A stretch of 64,000 bases of DNA, taken from positions 2,294,001-2,358,000 of the forward strand of contig NZ_RBHX01000001.1 of assembly GCF_003626735.1 (NCBI RefSeq), given 5' to 3'. This document shows positions 40,494-49,096 of the stretch, piece by piece. The notes beneath the pieces are model-generated. The model was given only the letters and a program-made list of their open reading frames with translations. It ran no database searches and was not told the origin of the DNA. Position numbers and translations under genes: made by a program. This stretch comes from Microbacterium sp. CGR2 (lineage in GTDB: Bacteria; Actinomycetota; Actinomycetes; Actinomycetales; Microbacteriaceae). Positions within the stretch are counted from its first letter, which is position 1, and every line of letters starts with the position of its first letter.

Positions 40494-42257
40494 TCACGAT
40501 CCGCAGCGCAGCTCTTCGCGTGATTCTTCGGGAGCTTCGATCATCGGCGTGTGTGAGATGGTCGTCAGCCTCTCCCCGGCACCCGTGCCCTGGAACTCGA
40601 CGGTGATGGTCGTCGATTCTCCCGGGGTGAGGGACACCTCGTGCTGCACCGCGGAGCGATCGCCGATCATCGCCGTCTGAACTCCTTCTTCCGCGCCATC
40701 GCGATCGATGTGTGACGGGACGGCACCGGCGGGACCGTACACCGTGATGAGCGACCGCACGGTGCCCGCGGGAACGCCGTAGAAACCGTCTCCAGTGACG
40801 TAAGGCGGGAGGGACGTCGCGGCGTCGGCAGGGGCTGTGCTCGTCCAGGTCACCTGCACCTGGGTGGTCGCTTCACCCTCGCACGTGCCGACCGCCGTCG
40901 AGATCGATGCACGCGTGTAGTAGTCCATCTTGGCGCCGGTGGTGTCATTGATCAGCACGCCGACGTGGGTTCCATCGGCACTGTCGAGGGGGATGGTGCC
41001 GCCCAGGGCCGAGGCTGCCAGCATGGACTGCTCCGATTCGTGGGCGCTCCAGATGCGGATGCGACCTTCGTCGGCGGACTTCGCGAGGGCGCCGATGAGC
41101 GCCTTCGGGTCGCCGCCGGACAGCGCGGCGCCGAGAAGGCCGCTTGCGGCCTGGGCGAAGAGTTCGTCCTGGACGACCGGATCGGGAACCGCCGCGTAGA
41201 TCTCCGAGAGGAGAATGCTGGTGACGGTGTCGGCAGTGGCGGTGAACGGACCGAAGGTCAGGTTGCCGGTCACGGCCATCAGGTGCTCGGCGACCACGGC
41301 ATCCACGGCGATGACACCGTCGATCTCCCCGCCGAAGCGGCCCTGCCAGCGCGTGGCGATGGTGGGCCCTGTCTCGGCGAAGTCCGGGATGCTGGTGATG
41401 TTCTGCAGGTACCGGCCCGGGCTGTCCTCGAAGAGGGCGACCGTGGATTCGCTCAGCGGCAGTGATGTCGCCAGAGGCGGGAAGTCGAGCGTCGACGCCT
41501 GTTTCTGCAGCGTGATCGTACCGTTCTCGGCATGCAGGAGTGCGATCGAGCCGATGATGCCGCCCGACGAGCGCAGCTCCGCGTTGTTCTGCATCGCGAG
41601 GACGTAGTTGCGGGGCCCTTCGCCGCCGAGCATCGTCGGCAGCAGGACGGAAGCTCCATGCAGAGACCCGACCACGGTCGCGGCCTCGGTGACGGCTGTG
41701 CGCAATTCGCCTACCGCCTCGGAGAGGGGAGGGAGGGTGGCGTCCGCGTCGATACGCTGGGCGCGCAGCTGGGCGGACGTGAGCGATGCGCTCGCCGTGC
41801 CCAGCGGCGCCTCGATCGTGGCGAACGGCGTCAGATCGATGGAGCCCCCGCTGAATCCGAGGCTGGCGAGGTCGAACTGGGCGGCGACGTCGAGAAGCGG
41901 CGCCAGCGCGTCTTCACTGACCTCGTCAGCGATCGCGGCGACCTCGCTGACGGCGCGGAAGTTCGGCCCCAGCCAGGGGACCAGACCGAAAGCGTGCCAG
42001 ACCGGGTCGGAGGTCAACTCGTGCGCGGACGCCGCGTTGTGGGCGATCGTCGCGGCGATGGGCTCCGCTCCCTCGAGATCGCCATCGGCGATCGATGCCT
42101 TGAGCTGCGACGCACCCTTCGCCACCTGTTGCAGGTCGCCGACTGCGCCGATGCCGCGCACGGTGACCCATCCGACGGCGATGACGAGGAGGGTCAGCAC
42201 GATGCCGACGGTCCAGCCGATCCATCGGCGCCGCACGGGAAGTCGACCGTCGCTCAC
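40494..42257 (-). CDS. DUF4012 family membrane-anchored envelope protein
   Basis: This 587-residue protein has one N-terminal membrane helix (about residues 13-35) and a large extracytoplasmic DUF4012 region. Recognisable stretches include NYVLAMQNNAELRSSGG, IDGVIAVDAVVAEHLMA and PPYVTGDGFYGVPAG. DUF4012 proteins are common in surface polysaccharide loci and their architecture recalls LCP-like or anchoring proteins, but the function is unknown. The GTG at 42257 is favoured by TTGAAT six bases upstream. It diverges from a glycosyltransferase gene. Confidence 0.82.
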   Translation of the reverse strand: MSDGRLPVRRRWIGWTVGIVLTLLVIAVGWVTVRGIGAVGDLQQVAKGASQLKASIADGDLEGAEPIAATIAHNAASAHELTSDPVWHAFGLVPWLGPNFRAVSEVAAIADEVSEDALAPLLDVAAQFDLASLGFSGGSIDLTPFATIEAPLGTASASLTSAQLRAQRIDADATLPPLSEAVGELRTAVTEAATVVGSLHGASVLLPTMLGGEGPRNYVLAMQNNAELRSSGGIIGSIALLHAENGTITLQKQASTLDFPPLATSLPLSESTVALFEDSPGRYLQNITSIPDFAETGPTIATRWQGRFGGEIDGVIAVDAVVAEHLMAVTGNLTFGPFTATADTVTSILLSEIYAAVPDPVVQDELFAQAASGLLGAALSGGDPKALIGALAKSADEGRIRIWSAHESEQSMLAASALGGTIPLDSADGTHVGVLINDTTGAKMDYYTRASISTAVGTCEGEATTQVQVTWTSTAPADAATSLPPYVTGDGFYGVPAGTVRSLITVYGPAGAVPSHIDRDGAEEGVQTAMIGDRSAVQHEVSLTPGESTTITVEFQGTGAGERLTTISHTPMIEAPEESREELRCGS

Positions 42258-42263
42258 GTGAGC

Positions 42264-42269
42264 ATTCAA
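42264..42269 (-). promoter_or_regulatory. -10 element (TTGAAT) of the DUF4012 gene
   Basis: Reverse-strand TTGAAT, preceded by TGC as in an extended -10, with a six-base spacer to the GTG at 42257. Confidence 0.4.
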
Positions 42270-42366
42270 GCACGAACCCGTGTCGGGCGTGCGCCGGATG
42301 CTGTGGGATAGCTGACAGCCGCGCGGCTCGAGGCCTGCGCTCCACGGGGCGATGGCAGAGCGGGGA

Positions 42367-42372
42367 TAGCCT
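42367..42372 (+). promoter_or_regulatory. -10 element (TAGCCT) of the GT-B glycosyltransferase gene
   Basis: TAGCCT with a six-base spacer to the ATG at 42379. Confidence 0.5.
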
Positions 42373-42378
42373 GTCCGC

Positions 42379-43452
42379 ATGGGTGCTCGGCTGCGAATTG
42401 TTCTGGATCAACTCGTGCACGTCGTCGACTCCGATCACGCGACCGCCGCTGTGGACCTGGCGGCCGGTCTCGTGTCGACGGCGCCGGCGGGGTGCAGCGT
42501 CGATGCCATCGTCCCTGCGGGAGCGGAGGTGCCTGTCGCCGGAGTCGCGCAGGTACGGACCCTCGGGCTGGCACGTCGGGAATTGGCGGCGTCCTGGCAG
42601 CTCGGGATCGCGCCGGGTGTCGGGGGCGGACTCATCCATTCGGCGACGCTGATGGCGCCGCTGGTCCGGCACGACCGCGTTCACGACAACGATCAGACCA
42701 CGGTGACCGTGTGGGATCTGCAGGCATGGGACTCGCCGGAGCAACTGCCGAAGAACGCGGTCGCGTGGCAACGGGGAATGCTGCGACGCGCAGTGCGGCA
42801 CGCAGATGCGGTGGTGGTCCCGTCGCACGCGGTCGCCGAACGGCTGTCCGAGATCGCCAAGCTGCACGGGCGCATCCGGGTGATCGCCGGCGCTGCGCCC
42901 GGTGGATTCACGGTACCGACAGACGGCGCCGAGCGCCGGGCGGCACTGTCGCTGCCGGAGGCCTACGTCGTGCTGACCGGACCGGAGGCATCGCTCGCGG
43001 AGGGGTTCCGGGGTGCCGTCGCGGCAGGCGTCGATGCGGTGGTGCTCGATGCTCCCGAGGGGGCGGAGCCTCGCTTGGCGGAAGTGGCGGCCGCTGCAGG
43101 GCTTCCCGAGCGTCAGGCCCACGTGCGCGGCACTCTCTCCGCTCAGGACAGGGCAGCCGTCCTGGCCGGCGCTTCGGCATACGCCGCGACCAGCACCGTG
43201 GCGGGCTGGCCCTGGCGTGCGGTGGAGGCGATGACGCTGGGTGTTCCGGTGGTCGCGGTCGACGTCGGATGCCATCGCGACGTCGTCTCCGACGGTGGCC
43301 TGGTGGTCGCGCGCGAGGAGCTCGCCGAGGCGATCGCGACGGCCGCGGGAGAAGGTGCGGAGCGGCTGCGCGTCCTCGCGGCCGACCGTTCGCGCGCATT
43401 CTCCTGGGCTGGTGCTGCCGAACGCGTCTGGGCACTGCACGCAGACCTGTAA
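42379..43452 (+). CDS. GT-B fold glycosyltransferase (family 1/4-like)
   Basis: This 357-residue protein has a GT4-like layout. The N-terminal half contains HSATLMAPL and a WDLQAWDSPE segment. The C-terminal nucleotide-sugar half contains ADAVVVPSHAVAERL and AGWPWRAVEAMTLGVPVVAVDVG, the E-x7-E-like region that binds the donor. Mannosyl- or rhamnosyltransferases of this type build surface glycans. Donor and acceptor cannot be assigned. It lies between DUF4012 and the LGFP protein, both envelope genes. Confidence 0.8.
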   Translation: MGARLRIVLDQLVHVVDSDHATAAVDLAAGLVSTAPAGCSVDAIVPAGAEVPVAGVAQVRTLGLARRELAASWQLGIAPGVGGGLIHSATLMAPLVRHDRVHDNDQTTVTVWDLQAWDSPEQLPKNAVAWQRGMLRRAVRHADAVVVPSHAVAERLSEIAKLHGRIRVIAGAAPGGFTVPTDGAERRAALSLPEAYVVLTGPEASLAEGFRGAVAAGVDAVVLDAPEGAEPRLAEVAAAAGLPERQAHVRGTLSAQDRAAVLAGASAYAATSTVAGWPWRAVEAMTLGVPVVAVDVGCHRDVVSDGGLVVAREELAEAIATAAGEGAERLRVLAADRSRAFSWAGAAERVWALHADL

Positions 43453-43541
43453 TGACCTGAAAGCCACCTGCGGGTCCGTCCGACACGCCGCGTTCTTGCA
43501 GCAGTTTCCCAGTAACGGTGGCATCATCGCGCAACTTCCGT

Positions 43542-43547
43542 CACACT
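43542..43547 (+). promoter_or_regulatory. -10 element (CACACT) of the LGFP-repeat gene
   Basis: CACACT with a six-base spacer to the ATG at 43554, which begins a good signal peptide. The upstream in-frame start at 43518 is less likely. Confidence 0.4.
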
Positions 43548-43553
43548 GGTCAC

Positions 43554-46500
43554 ATGTCTCGACGTGCCCCACGCTCTCGAAACACTGTGAGGATCTCCCG
43601 CCTCCTCACCTGTTTCCTTGCTGTCTCCGCCTTGTTCGTTGGAACGGTGGTCCCCGCCACCGCCGCCAGCGCGTCCGTCTCATCGAGCGCAACGGCAAGC
43701 GCGTCGCGGGCCGCCGCCGACCCGGCTGCTGCGGGAATCGTCAAGACCTCGTTGGTCGGATTCAACGCCGGAAACATCATCAGCGATACCGTGTTCACCA
43801 ACGACAACACGATGACCGAGGCGCAGATCCAGTCGTTCTTCAACAGCAAGGTCTCGCGCTGCCTGGGCGGCCGGGACGAAGACGGCAAAGCGATCGTCTG
43901 CCTGAAGGACTTCAAGATCTCCTCCGTCACTCGCCCGGCGGATGCGTACTGCAGCGGCTACCAGGGCGCAGCGAACGAGTCCGCAGCGCGCATCATCTAT
44001 CGCGTGTCCAAGGCGTGCAACATCAACCCGCAGGTGCTGATCGTCATGCTCCAGAAGGAGCAGGGGCTCATCACCCACACGTGGCCCAGCGCATGGCGCT
44101 TCAACATCGCGCTGGGTCAGGGTTGCCCCGACACCGCGCCCTGCGACCCGGGGTACATCGGGTTCTTCCATCAGATCTACGGCGCCGCGCGTCAGATGCA
44201 GATCTACATGGAGGGCAAGTGGTTCCAGTGGTACGCCCCCGGGAAGACCTGGAACATCCTGTACAACCCGAACGCTTCGTGCGGATCATCGCCTGTGCGG
44301 ATCGCGAACGACGCCACCGCCGCGCTGTACTACTACACGCCTTACCAGCCCAACACCGCAGCCCTTCGCGCCGGGTACGGCGAGGGCGACCGGTGCTCGG
44401 CCTACGGCAATCGAAACTTCTACAACTACTTCACGGACTGGTTCGGCTCGACTCAGGGGATGAACCCGCTCGGCGAGATATCCCGCGTCTACGCCAACCT
44501 CGGGGGCGCCTCTGGCGTCCTCGGCAAAGCCGGACCGCAGCCGAACTGCACGACCTCCTCGACGCGCTGCACCTGGAACTACGCGAAGGGTGTCATCACC
44601 TGGACGCCCGCGCTCGGTCCCGTCACGGTTTATGGCGTCGTCTACACGGAGTACGTCGCAAAGGGCGGTCTCACCGGCACGCTCGGCTACCCGATCGGTA
44701 CGCCCAAGGCCATCACAGACCCGAATGGGAACGGCATCTCGCAGCAGTTCGCCAAGGGCTGGATCCATTCCTCGTCTCGCGGAACGTTCACCTCGTCGAG
44801 CACCGTGATGAAGGCGTACAGCGCCGCCGGATGGCTGCGCGGTTCGCTCGGGTGGCCGACAAGCGCCGAGACCTGCACGTCGCAGAAATGTCTGCAGACG
44901 TTCGCGGGGGGTGTGATCCGTTACGACTCGGGTAAGCCCGCATACGTGGTTCCCCCGGTCAGCAACGCCAAGATCAAGGCTGTGTACACGGCCCAGGGCG
45001 GATCGACAGGACCGCTCGGACACGCGGTGAAGGCTGCTCAGAACGTCGTCGATCCGAACGGCAACGGCGTCGCTCAGCCCTTCGACGGAGGCTGGATCCA
45101 CTCTTCCGCGGCGGGGACGTTCGCGTCTTCCACGACCATCATGACCGCGTACAGCAAAGCCGGCTGGATCCGGGGCGCCATGGGATGGCCCACCAGCGCG
45201 GAGACCTGCGCCGGAAACATCTGCTCGCAGTCGTTCCAGCACGGCGCGTTGCAGTACACCAAGGGTGGCGCCGCGGGTCCTCCCGCGGAGGTCACGAATG
45301 CGGCGATCCTGAAGGTGTACAACGCCTCAGGCGCCGAGTCCGGTCCGCTCGGCTACCCGCTCCAGGCTGCGAAGCGGATCACCGACCCGAACGGCAACGG
45401 GTATGTGCAGCAGTTCGCCGGCGGCTGGATCCACTCCAGCGCTCGCGGCACGTTCGCCAGCTCGAGCCAGATCATGGCGTTCTACTCCGCAGCCGGGTGG
45501 CTGCGCGGGTCTCTGGGCTGGCCCTCCGGTGTAGAGAAGTGCACGAGCCTCGGATGCACCCAGACGTTCGCAAACGGAACGTTGACGGCAGCCACCGCCG
45601 GCTCCGACGGGGTCAAGATCACGGCCGCCATCCGCACGCTCCATCAGAGTCTCGGGGGAGTGTCCGGATGGATGGGCGCCGCGGCCGGGACGGTGCAGCA
45701 CGTCGTGGACAAACAGGGCAACGGTGACGCGCAGCGATTCAAGAGCGGCTGGATCCATTCCTCGTCGAAGGGCACCTACGCGTCGTCGACGCCGGTGATG
45801 TCCGCGTACAGCGCCGCAGGATGGGTGCGTGGAAAGCTCGGATGGCCGATCGGCGCTGAGACGGTGGTGACCGATCCGAACGGCAACGGAGTGACGCAGC
45901 AGTTCGCCGGCGGCTGGATCCACTCGTCGGCGAAGGGTGCGTTCTCGTCGTCGACCGCCATCATGAAGGCCTACAGCGCGGCGGGCTGGTTGCGAGGAAG
46001 CTTGGGCTGGCCGACCGGTGCCGAGGCGACGGTCACCGACAAGAACGGCAACGGCCTCGCCCAGAAGTTCAACGGTGGCTGGGTCCACTCGTCGGCAAGC
46101 GGATCATTCGCGTCATCTGCCACCATCATGAAGGCCTACAGCGCGGCCGGCTGGCTCCGCGGGCCTCTCGGCTGGCCGACCAGCGCGGAGAAGTGCGACT
46201 CCGGATCCTGCGCCCAGTCGTTCAAGGGTGGCGTCATCCGCTACGAGTCCGGTTCGCCGGCCGTGGTGATCCTGATGGGAGAGAACCCGGCTATCCAGAA
46301 GGCGTACGCGGCGGCCGGAGGCCCGGCGGGCTTCCTCGGCTATCCCGTCGCCGCGGCGACGGCGGTCACCGACCGCAACGGCAACGGCTTCGCGCAGAAG
46401 TTCGACGGAGGTTGGATCCACTCCTCGAGCCGTGGAACCTTCACGTCGTCGACGGCGATCATGGATTACTACAGTGAAGCAGGATGGGTGCGCGGGTCAC

Positions 46501-46916
46501 TGGGCTGGCCGGTGGGTGCCGAGAGCTGTGCGAACGGCGGGTGCCGACAGGCCTTCGTGAACGGAGCCATCAACACCACGAAAGGACGGGAGAACATCGT
46601 TCTGACGTCGACGAACGCGAATATCTCGAAGCTCTATGCATCGATGGGTGGAGCGAAGAGCATCCTCGGGTTCGCGGACTGGAATGTCAGTCAGATCACC
46701 GATCCCAACGGCGACGGCTTCGGACAGGCGTTCACAGGCGGGTGGATCCACTCCTCCGCGCGCGGCACCTTCGCGTCGTCGACGGCGATGATGAATCTCT
46801 ACAGCGCACGGGGATGGATCCGCGGCGATCTGGGATGGCCGACGAGCGCGGAGACGTGCACCGCGACCACGTGCACGCAGTCCTTCGCAGGCGGGAAGCT
46901 GTCGTACACCAAGTAG
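43554..46916 (+). CDS. secreted LGFP-repeat cell-wall protein with lysozyme-like N-terminal domain
   Basis: This 1120-residue protein has a signal peptide (about 1-38, ending AATAAS-like), an N-terminal cysteine-containing domain (about 60-300) and a long LGFP-repeat region (about 303-1120). In the N-terminal domain, INPQVLIVMLQKEQGLIT resembles the catalytic helix of lysozyme-like lytic transglycosylases, with E of QKEQ as the candidate acid. The LGFP region has eight GWIHSS-type modules. LGFP repeats tether proteins to the actinobacterial cell wall, for example in corynebacterial mycolyltransferase. The protein may remodel peptidoglycan or decorate the surface. No LPXTG motif is seen. The legB-like gene follows 30 bases later with its own promoter. 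Confidence 0.85.
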   Translation: MSRRAPRSRNTVRISRLLTCFLAVSALFVGTVVPATAASASVSSSATASASRAAADPAAAGIVKTSLVGFNAGNIISDTVFTNDNTMTEAQIQSFFNSKVSRCLGGRDEDGKAIVCLKDFKISSVTRPADAYCSGYQGAANESAARIIYRVSKACNINPQVLIVMLQKEQGLITHTWPSAWRFNIALGQGCPDTAPCDPGYIGFFHQIYGAARQMQIYMEGKWFQWYAPGKTWNILYNPNASCGSSPVRIANDATAALYYYTPYQPNTAALRAGYGEGDRCSAYGNRNFYNYFTDWFGSTQGMNPLGEISRVYANLGGASGVLGKAGPQPNCTTSSTRCTWNYAKGVITWTPALGPVTVYGVVYTEYVAKGGLTGTLGYPIGTPKAITDPNGNGISQQFAKGWIHSSSRGTFTSSSTVMKAYSAAGWLRGSLGWPTSAETCTSQKCLQTFAGGVIRYDSGKPAYVVPPVSNAKIKAVYTAQGGSTGPLGHAVKAAQNVVDPNGNGVAQPFDGGWIHSSAAGTFASSTTIMTAYSKAGWIRGAMGWPTSAETCAGNICSQSFQHGALQYTKGGAAGPPAEVTNAAILKVYNASGAESGPLGYPLQAAKRITDPNGNGYVQQFAGGWIHSSARGTFASSSQIMAFYSAAGWLRGSLGWPSGVEKCTSLGCTQTFANGTLTAATAGSDGVKITAAIRTLHQSLGGVSGWMGAAAGTVQHVVDKQGNGDAQRFKSGWIHSSSKGTYASSTPVMSAYSAAGWVRGKLGWPIGAETVVTDPNGNGVTQQFAGGWIHSSAKGAFSSSTAIMKAYSAAGWLRGSLGWPTGAEATVTDKNGNGLAQKFNGGWVHSSASGSFASSATIMKAYSAAGWLRGPLGWPTSAEKCDSGSCAQSFKGGVIRYESGSPAVVILMGENPAIQKAYAAAGGPAGFLGYPVAAATAVTDRNGNGFAQKFDGGWIHSSSRGTFTSSTAIMDYYSEAGWVRGSLGWPVGAESCANGGCRQAFVNGAINTTKGRENIVLTSTNANISKLYASMGGAKSILGFADWNVSQITDPNGDGFGQAFTGGWIHSSARGTFASSTAMMNLYSARGWIRGDLGWPTSAETCTATTCTQSFAGGKLSYTK
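44460..46912 (+). repeat. coding LGFP tandem repeats, 55-residue unit and about 111-residue super-unit
   Basis: GW of the GWIHSS-type core falls at residues 402, 513, 624, 732, 787, 842, 953 and 1063. Spacing is 111, 111, 108, 55, 55, 111 and 110. Long spacings contain an extra module with a C-x4-C pair (for example CTSQKC); the two short spacings lack it. Confidence 0.8.
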
Positions 46917-46934
46917 GCGCGAGGAGCGCTCGGA

Positions 46935-46940
46935 TAGACT
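46935..46940 (+). promoter_or_regulatory. -10 element (TAGACT) of the legionaminic-acid operon
   Basis: TAGACT with a six-base spacer to the ATG at 46947. It appears to be the only promoter for the six following, mutually overlapping genes. Confidence 0.5.
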
Positions 46941-46946
46941 GGCTGC

Positions 46947-47942
46947 ATGAAGGTACTGCTCACAGGAGCTGACGGATTCATCGGATCGCACCTCGCGGAG
47001 CAGCTCGTCAGAGACGGTCACGATGTTCGGGCGCTCGTCCTCTACAACTCGTTCGATTCGCGCGGATGGCTCGACGGCATCGACCCGGAGGTGGCTTCGC
47101 AGATCGAGTTCCTCCCGGGGGATGTGCGCGACCCCGCGCTCATGATGTCGGCGGTGAGCGACCGAGACGCGGTACTGCACCTGGCGGCGCTGATCGCGAT
47201 CCCGTATTCGTACGCTGCTCCCGATCTGTACGTGCAGACGAACATCCAGGGCACGCTCAACCTGCTGAACGCGGCCCGCGCCGCCGGCGTCAGCCGCTTC
47301 ATCCACACATCGACGAGCGAGGTGTACGGCACGGCCCGCTACGTGCCGATGGACGAAGGCCATCCGCTGCAGGGGCAGTCGCCGTATTCCGCGTCGAAGA
47401 TCGCCGCTGATCAGATGGTGAACTCGTATCACGCCTCGTTCGCGCTGCCCGCCGTCACGATCCGGCCCTTCAACACGTTCGGCCCTCGGCAGTCCGCCCG
47501 GGCCGTCATCCCGACGATCATCAGTCAGCTGGCCGCGGGCAAGCGTGAAGTCCAGCTCGGCGCCGTCACGCCGACGCGTGACTTCACCTTCGTCCCCGAC
47601 ACCGTGTCCGGCTTCACGACCGCGCTCACCAGCACGGCAGGTGTCGGAGAGGTGATCAACCTCGGGGCCGGGTTCGAAGTCTCGATCGGGCAGACATTCG
47701 ACCTCATCGCCGAGGCGATGGGCATCGATGCGGTGGCCATCGAGGATCCGGCGCGTCTGCGGCCGGCCAACTCCGAAGTCGAGCGTCTGTTCTCCGACAA
47801 CTCGAAGGCGCGAGAGATCCTCGGCTGGAGCCCGCGCTTCACCGGTGTCGACGGCTTCCGAGAAGGACTGCGCCAGACCGCTGAGTGGTTCACCGACCCT
47901 GCGAACCTGGCCCGGTACCGCACCGACGCCTACGTCGTATGA
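46947..47942 (+). CDS. legB: NDP-sugar 4,6-dehydratase (LegB-like)
   Basis: This 331-residue extended SDR has a TGADGFIGSH Rossmann motif, the catalytic Tyr-Lys pair in SPYSASKIAADQM and TSTSEVYGTA with its Ser/Thr. The RPFNTFGPRQSARAVIPT segment is typical of the LegB/GDP-GlcNAc 4,6-dehydratase group. It should convert NDP-GlcNAc (GDP-GlcNAc if the PtmE-like enzyme supplies it) to the 4-keto-6-deoxy sugar, the first committed step to legionaminic acid. It begins a six-gene set with 1-4-base overlaps. Assignment to Leg and not another 6-deoxy sugar rests on the neighbours. Confidence 0.82.
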   Translation: MKVLLTGADGFIGSHLAEQLVRDGHDVRALVLYNSFDSRGWLDGIDPEVASQIEFLPGDVRDPALMMSAVSDRDAVLHLAALIAIPYSYAAPDLYVQTNIQGTLNLLNAARAAGVSRFIHTSTSEVYGTARYVPMDEGHPLQGQSPYSASKIAADQMVNSYHASFALPAVTIRPFNTFGPRQSARAVIPTIISQLAAGKREVQLGAVTPTRDFTFVPDTVSGFTTALTSTAGVGEVINLGAGFEVSIGQTFDLIAEAMGIDAVAIEDPARLRPANSEVERLFSDNSKAREILGWSPRFTGVDGFREGLRQTAEWFTDPANLARYRTDAYVV

Positions 47943-49096
47943 CGAGCGCTGAGGACTTCGTCCGCACGGTGCGGTGCGTCGTCGGCGACGAACCGTTCGT
48001 GGGGCTCCACATCCCCGACATCACCGATGCCGAGAAGCAGAAGGTGAAGGAGTGCCTCGATTCGACATTCGTGTCGAGCGTGGGGAGCTTCGTGGGGGAG
48101 TTCGAGCAGGGAATCGCCGAGTTCGTGGGGGCGGGATACGCCATCGCCGTGTCGAACGGCACGTCGGCGCTTCAGGTCGCTCTGGAACTGGCCGGAGTCG
48201 TTGCCGGTGATGATGTCATCGTGCCGGCGCTCTCATTCGTCGCGACGGCGAATGCCGTGTCACACGCCGGTGCGCAGCCGTACTTCGTCGACAGCGACGA
48301 GGAGACGCTCGGGCTGTCCGTCGAGGCGGTCGGTGCCGTTCTCCGCGCGGCGAAACCGAGCGCGAATGGCCTGATCAACGCCGCGACGGGCCGCAGGATC
48401 GGCGCCATCGTCCCGATGCACACGCTCGGCCACCCGATGCGCATCGCCGAGCTCGTCGAACTCGCCGATTCCTTCGGCATCCCCGTCGTCGAAGACGCCG
48501 CCGAATCATTGGGCAGTCGGGTGGGCTCTCGCCACACCGGCACTTTCGGGATTCTCGGCATCCTCAGCTTCAACGGCAACAAGATCCTGACCACCGGCGG
48601 CGGGGGAATCATCCTGACCGACGATGAGCAGCTCGCCCGCCGCGCCCGTCACCTCACGACGACCGCGAAACTCGCCCACCGCTGGGAGTTCGAGCACGAC
48701 GAGGTGGCGTACAACTTCCGGATGCCGAATCTCAACGCCGCCTTGGGCGTGGCCCAGCTCGAACGCCTTCCCGAGTTCCTCACGGCGAAGCGACGCTTGG
48801 CCACGCGTTACCAGGAGGCGTTCGACGGTGCCGCCGACCTGACGTTCCTCGCGGAACCGGAGGGGACCGAGAGCAACTACTGGCTGTGCGCTGTGCGCAC
48901 GGAGGGCGGTATGGCTCGTCGAGACGAACTGCTCGAGGCGACGAATGACGCGGGTCTGCAATGCCGTCCGTTCTGGAACCTGCTGCATCGGCAGGCCGCC
49001 TACCGGCATCTTCCGCACGCGCCGACGCCCGTCGCGGAAGCGCTGCACGCCAGTGCGGTGTGCATCCCCAGTTCGCCGGCACTGGCACGCGCATGA
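47939..49096 (+). CDS. legC: LegC-family PLP-dependent aminotransferase
   Basis: This 385-residue DegT/DnrJ/EryC1-type enzyme transaminates the 4-keto sugar made by LegB. The PLP lysine is K215 in SFNGNKILTTGGGG and D186 lies in VVEDAAES. The N-terminal region with FVGLHIPDI and LDSTFVSSVGSFV is the diagnostic beginning of the LegC family, separating it from general sugar aminotransferases. The protein ends CIPSSPALARA, close to the family's usual IPSS ending. ATGA overlap with legB implies coupled translation. Confidence 0.85.
   Translation: MTSAEDFVRTVRCVVGDEPFVGLHIPDITDAEKQKVKECLDSTFVSSVGSFVGEFEQGIAEFVGAGYAIAVSNGTSALQVALELAGVVAGDDVIVPALSFVATANAVSHAGAQPYFVDSDEETLGLSVEAVGAVLRAAKPSANGLINAATGRRIGAIVPMHTLGHPMRIAELVELADSFGIPVVEDAAESLGSRVGSRHTGTFGILGILSFNGNKILTTGGGGIILTDDEQLARRARHLTTTAKLAHRWEFEHDEVAYNFRMPNLNAALGVAQLERLPEFLTAKRRLATRYQEAFDGAADLTFLAEPEGTESNYWLCAVRTEGGMARRDELLEATNDAGLQCRPFWNLLHRQAAYRHLPHAPTPVAEALHASAVCIPSSPALARA

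Noticed and set aside
44460..46912. CRISPR-like or satellite repeat
   Set aside because: The periodicity is a protein-coding LGFP repeat with codon-level divergence, not identical short repeats with spacers.
47939..49096. LegC looked truncated because the next gene starts at its end
   Set aside because: Length (385 residues) and the IPSS-containing end match what I know of LegC proteins, so the overlap is normal operon packing.
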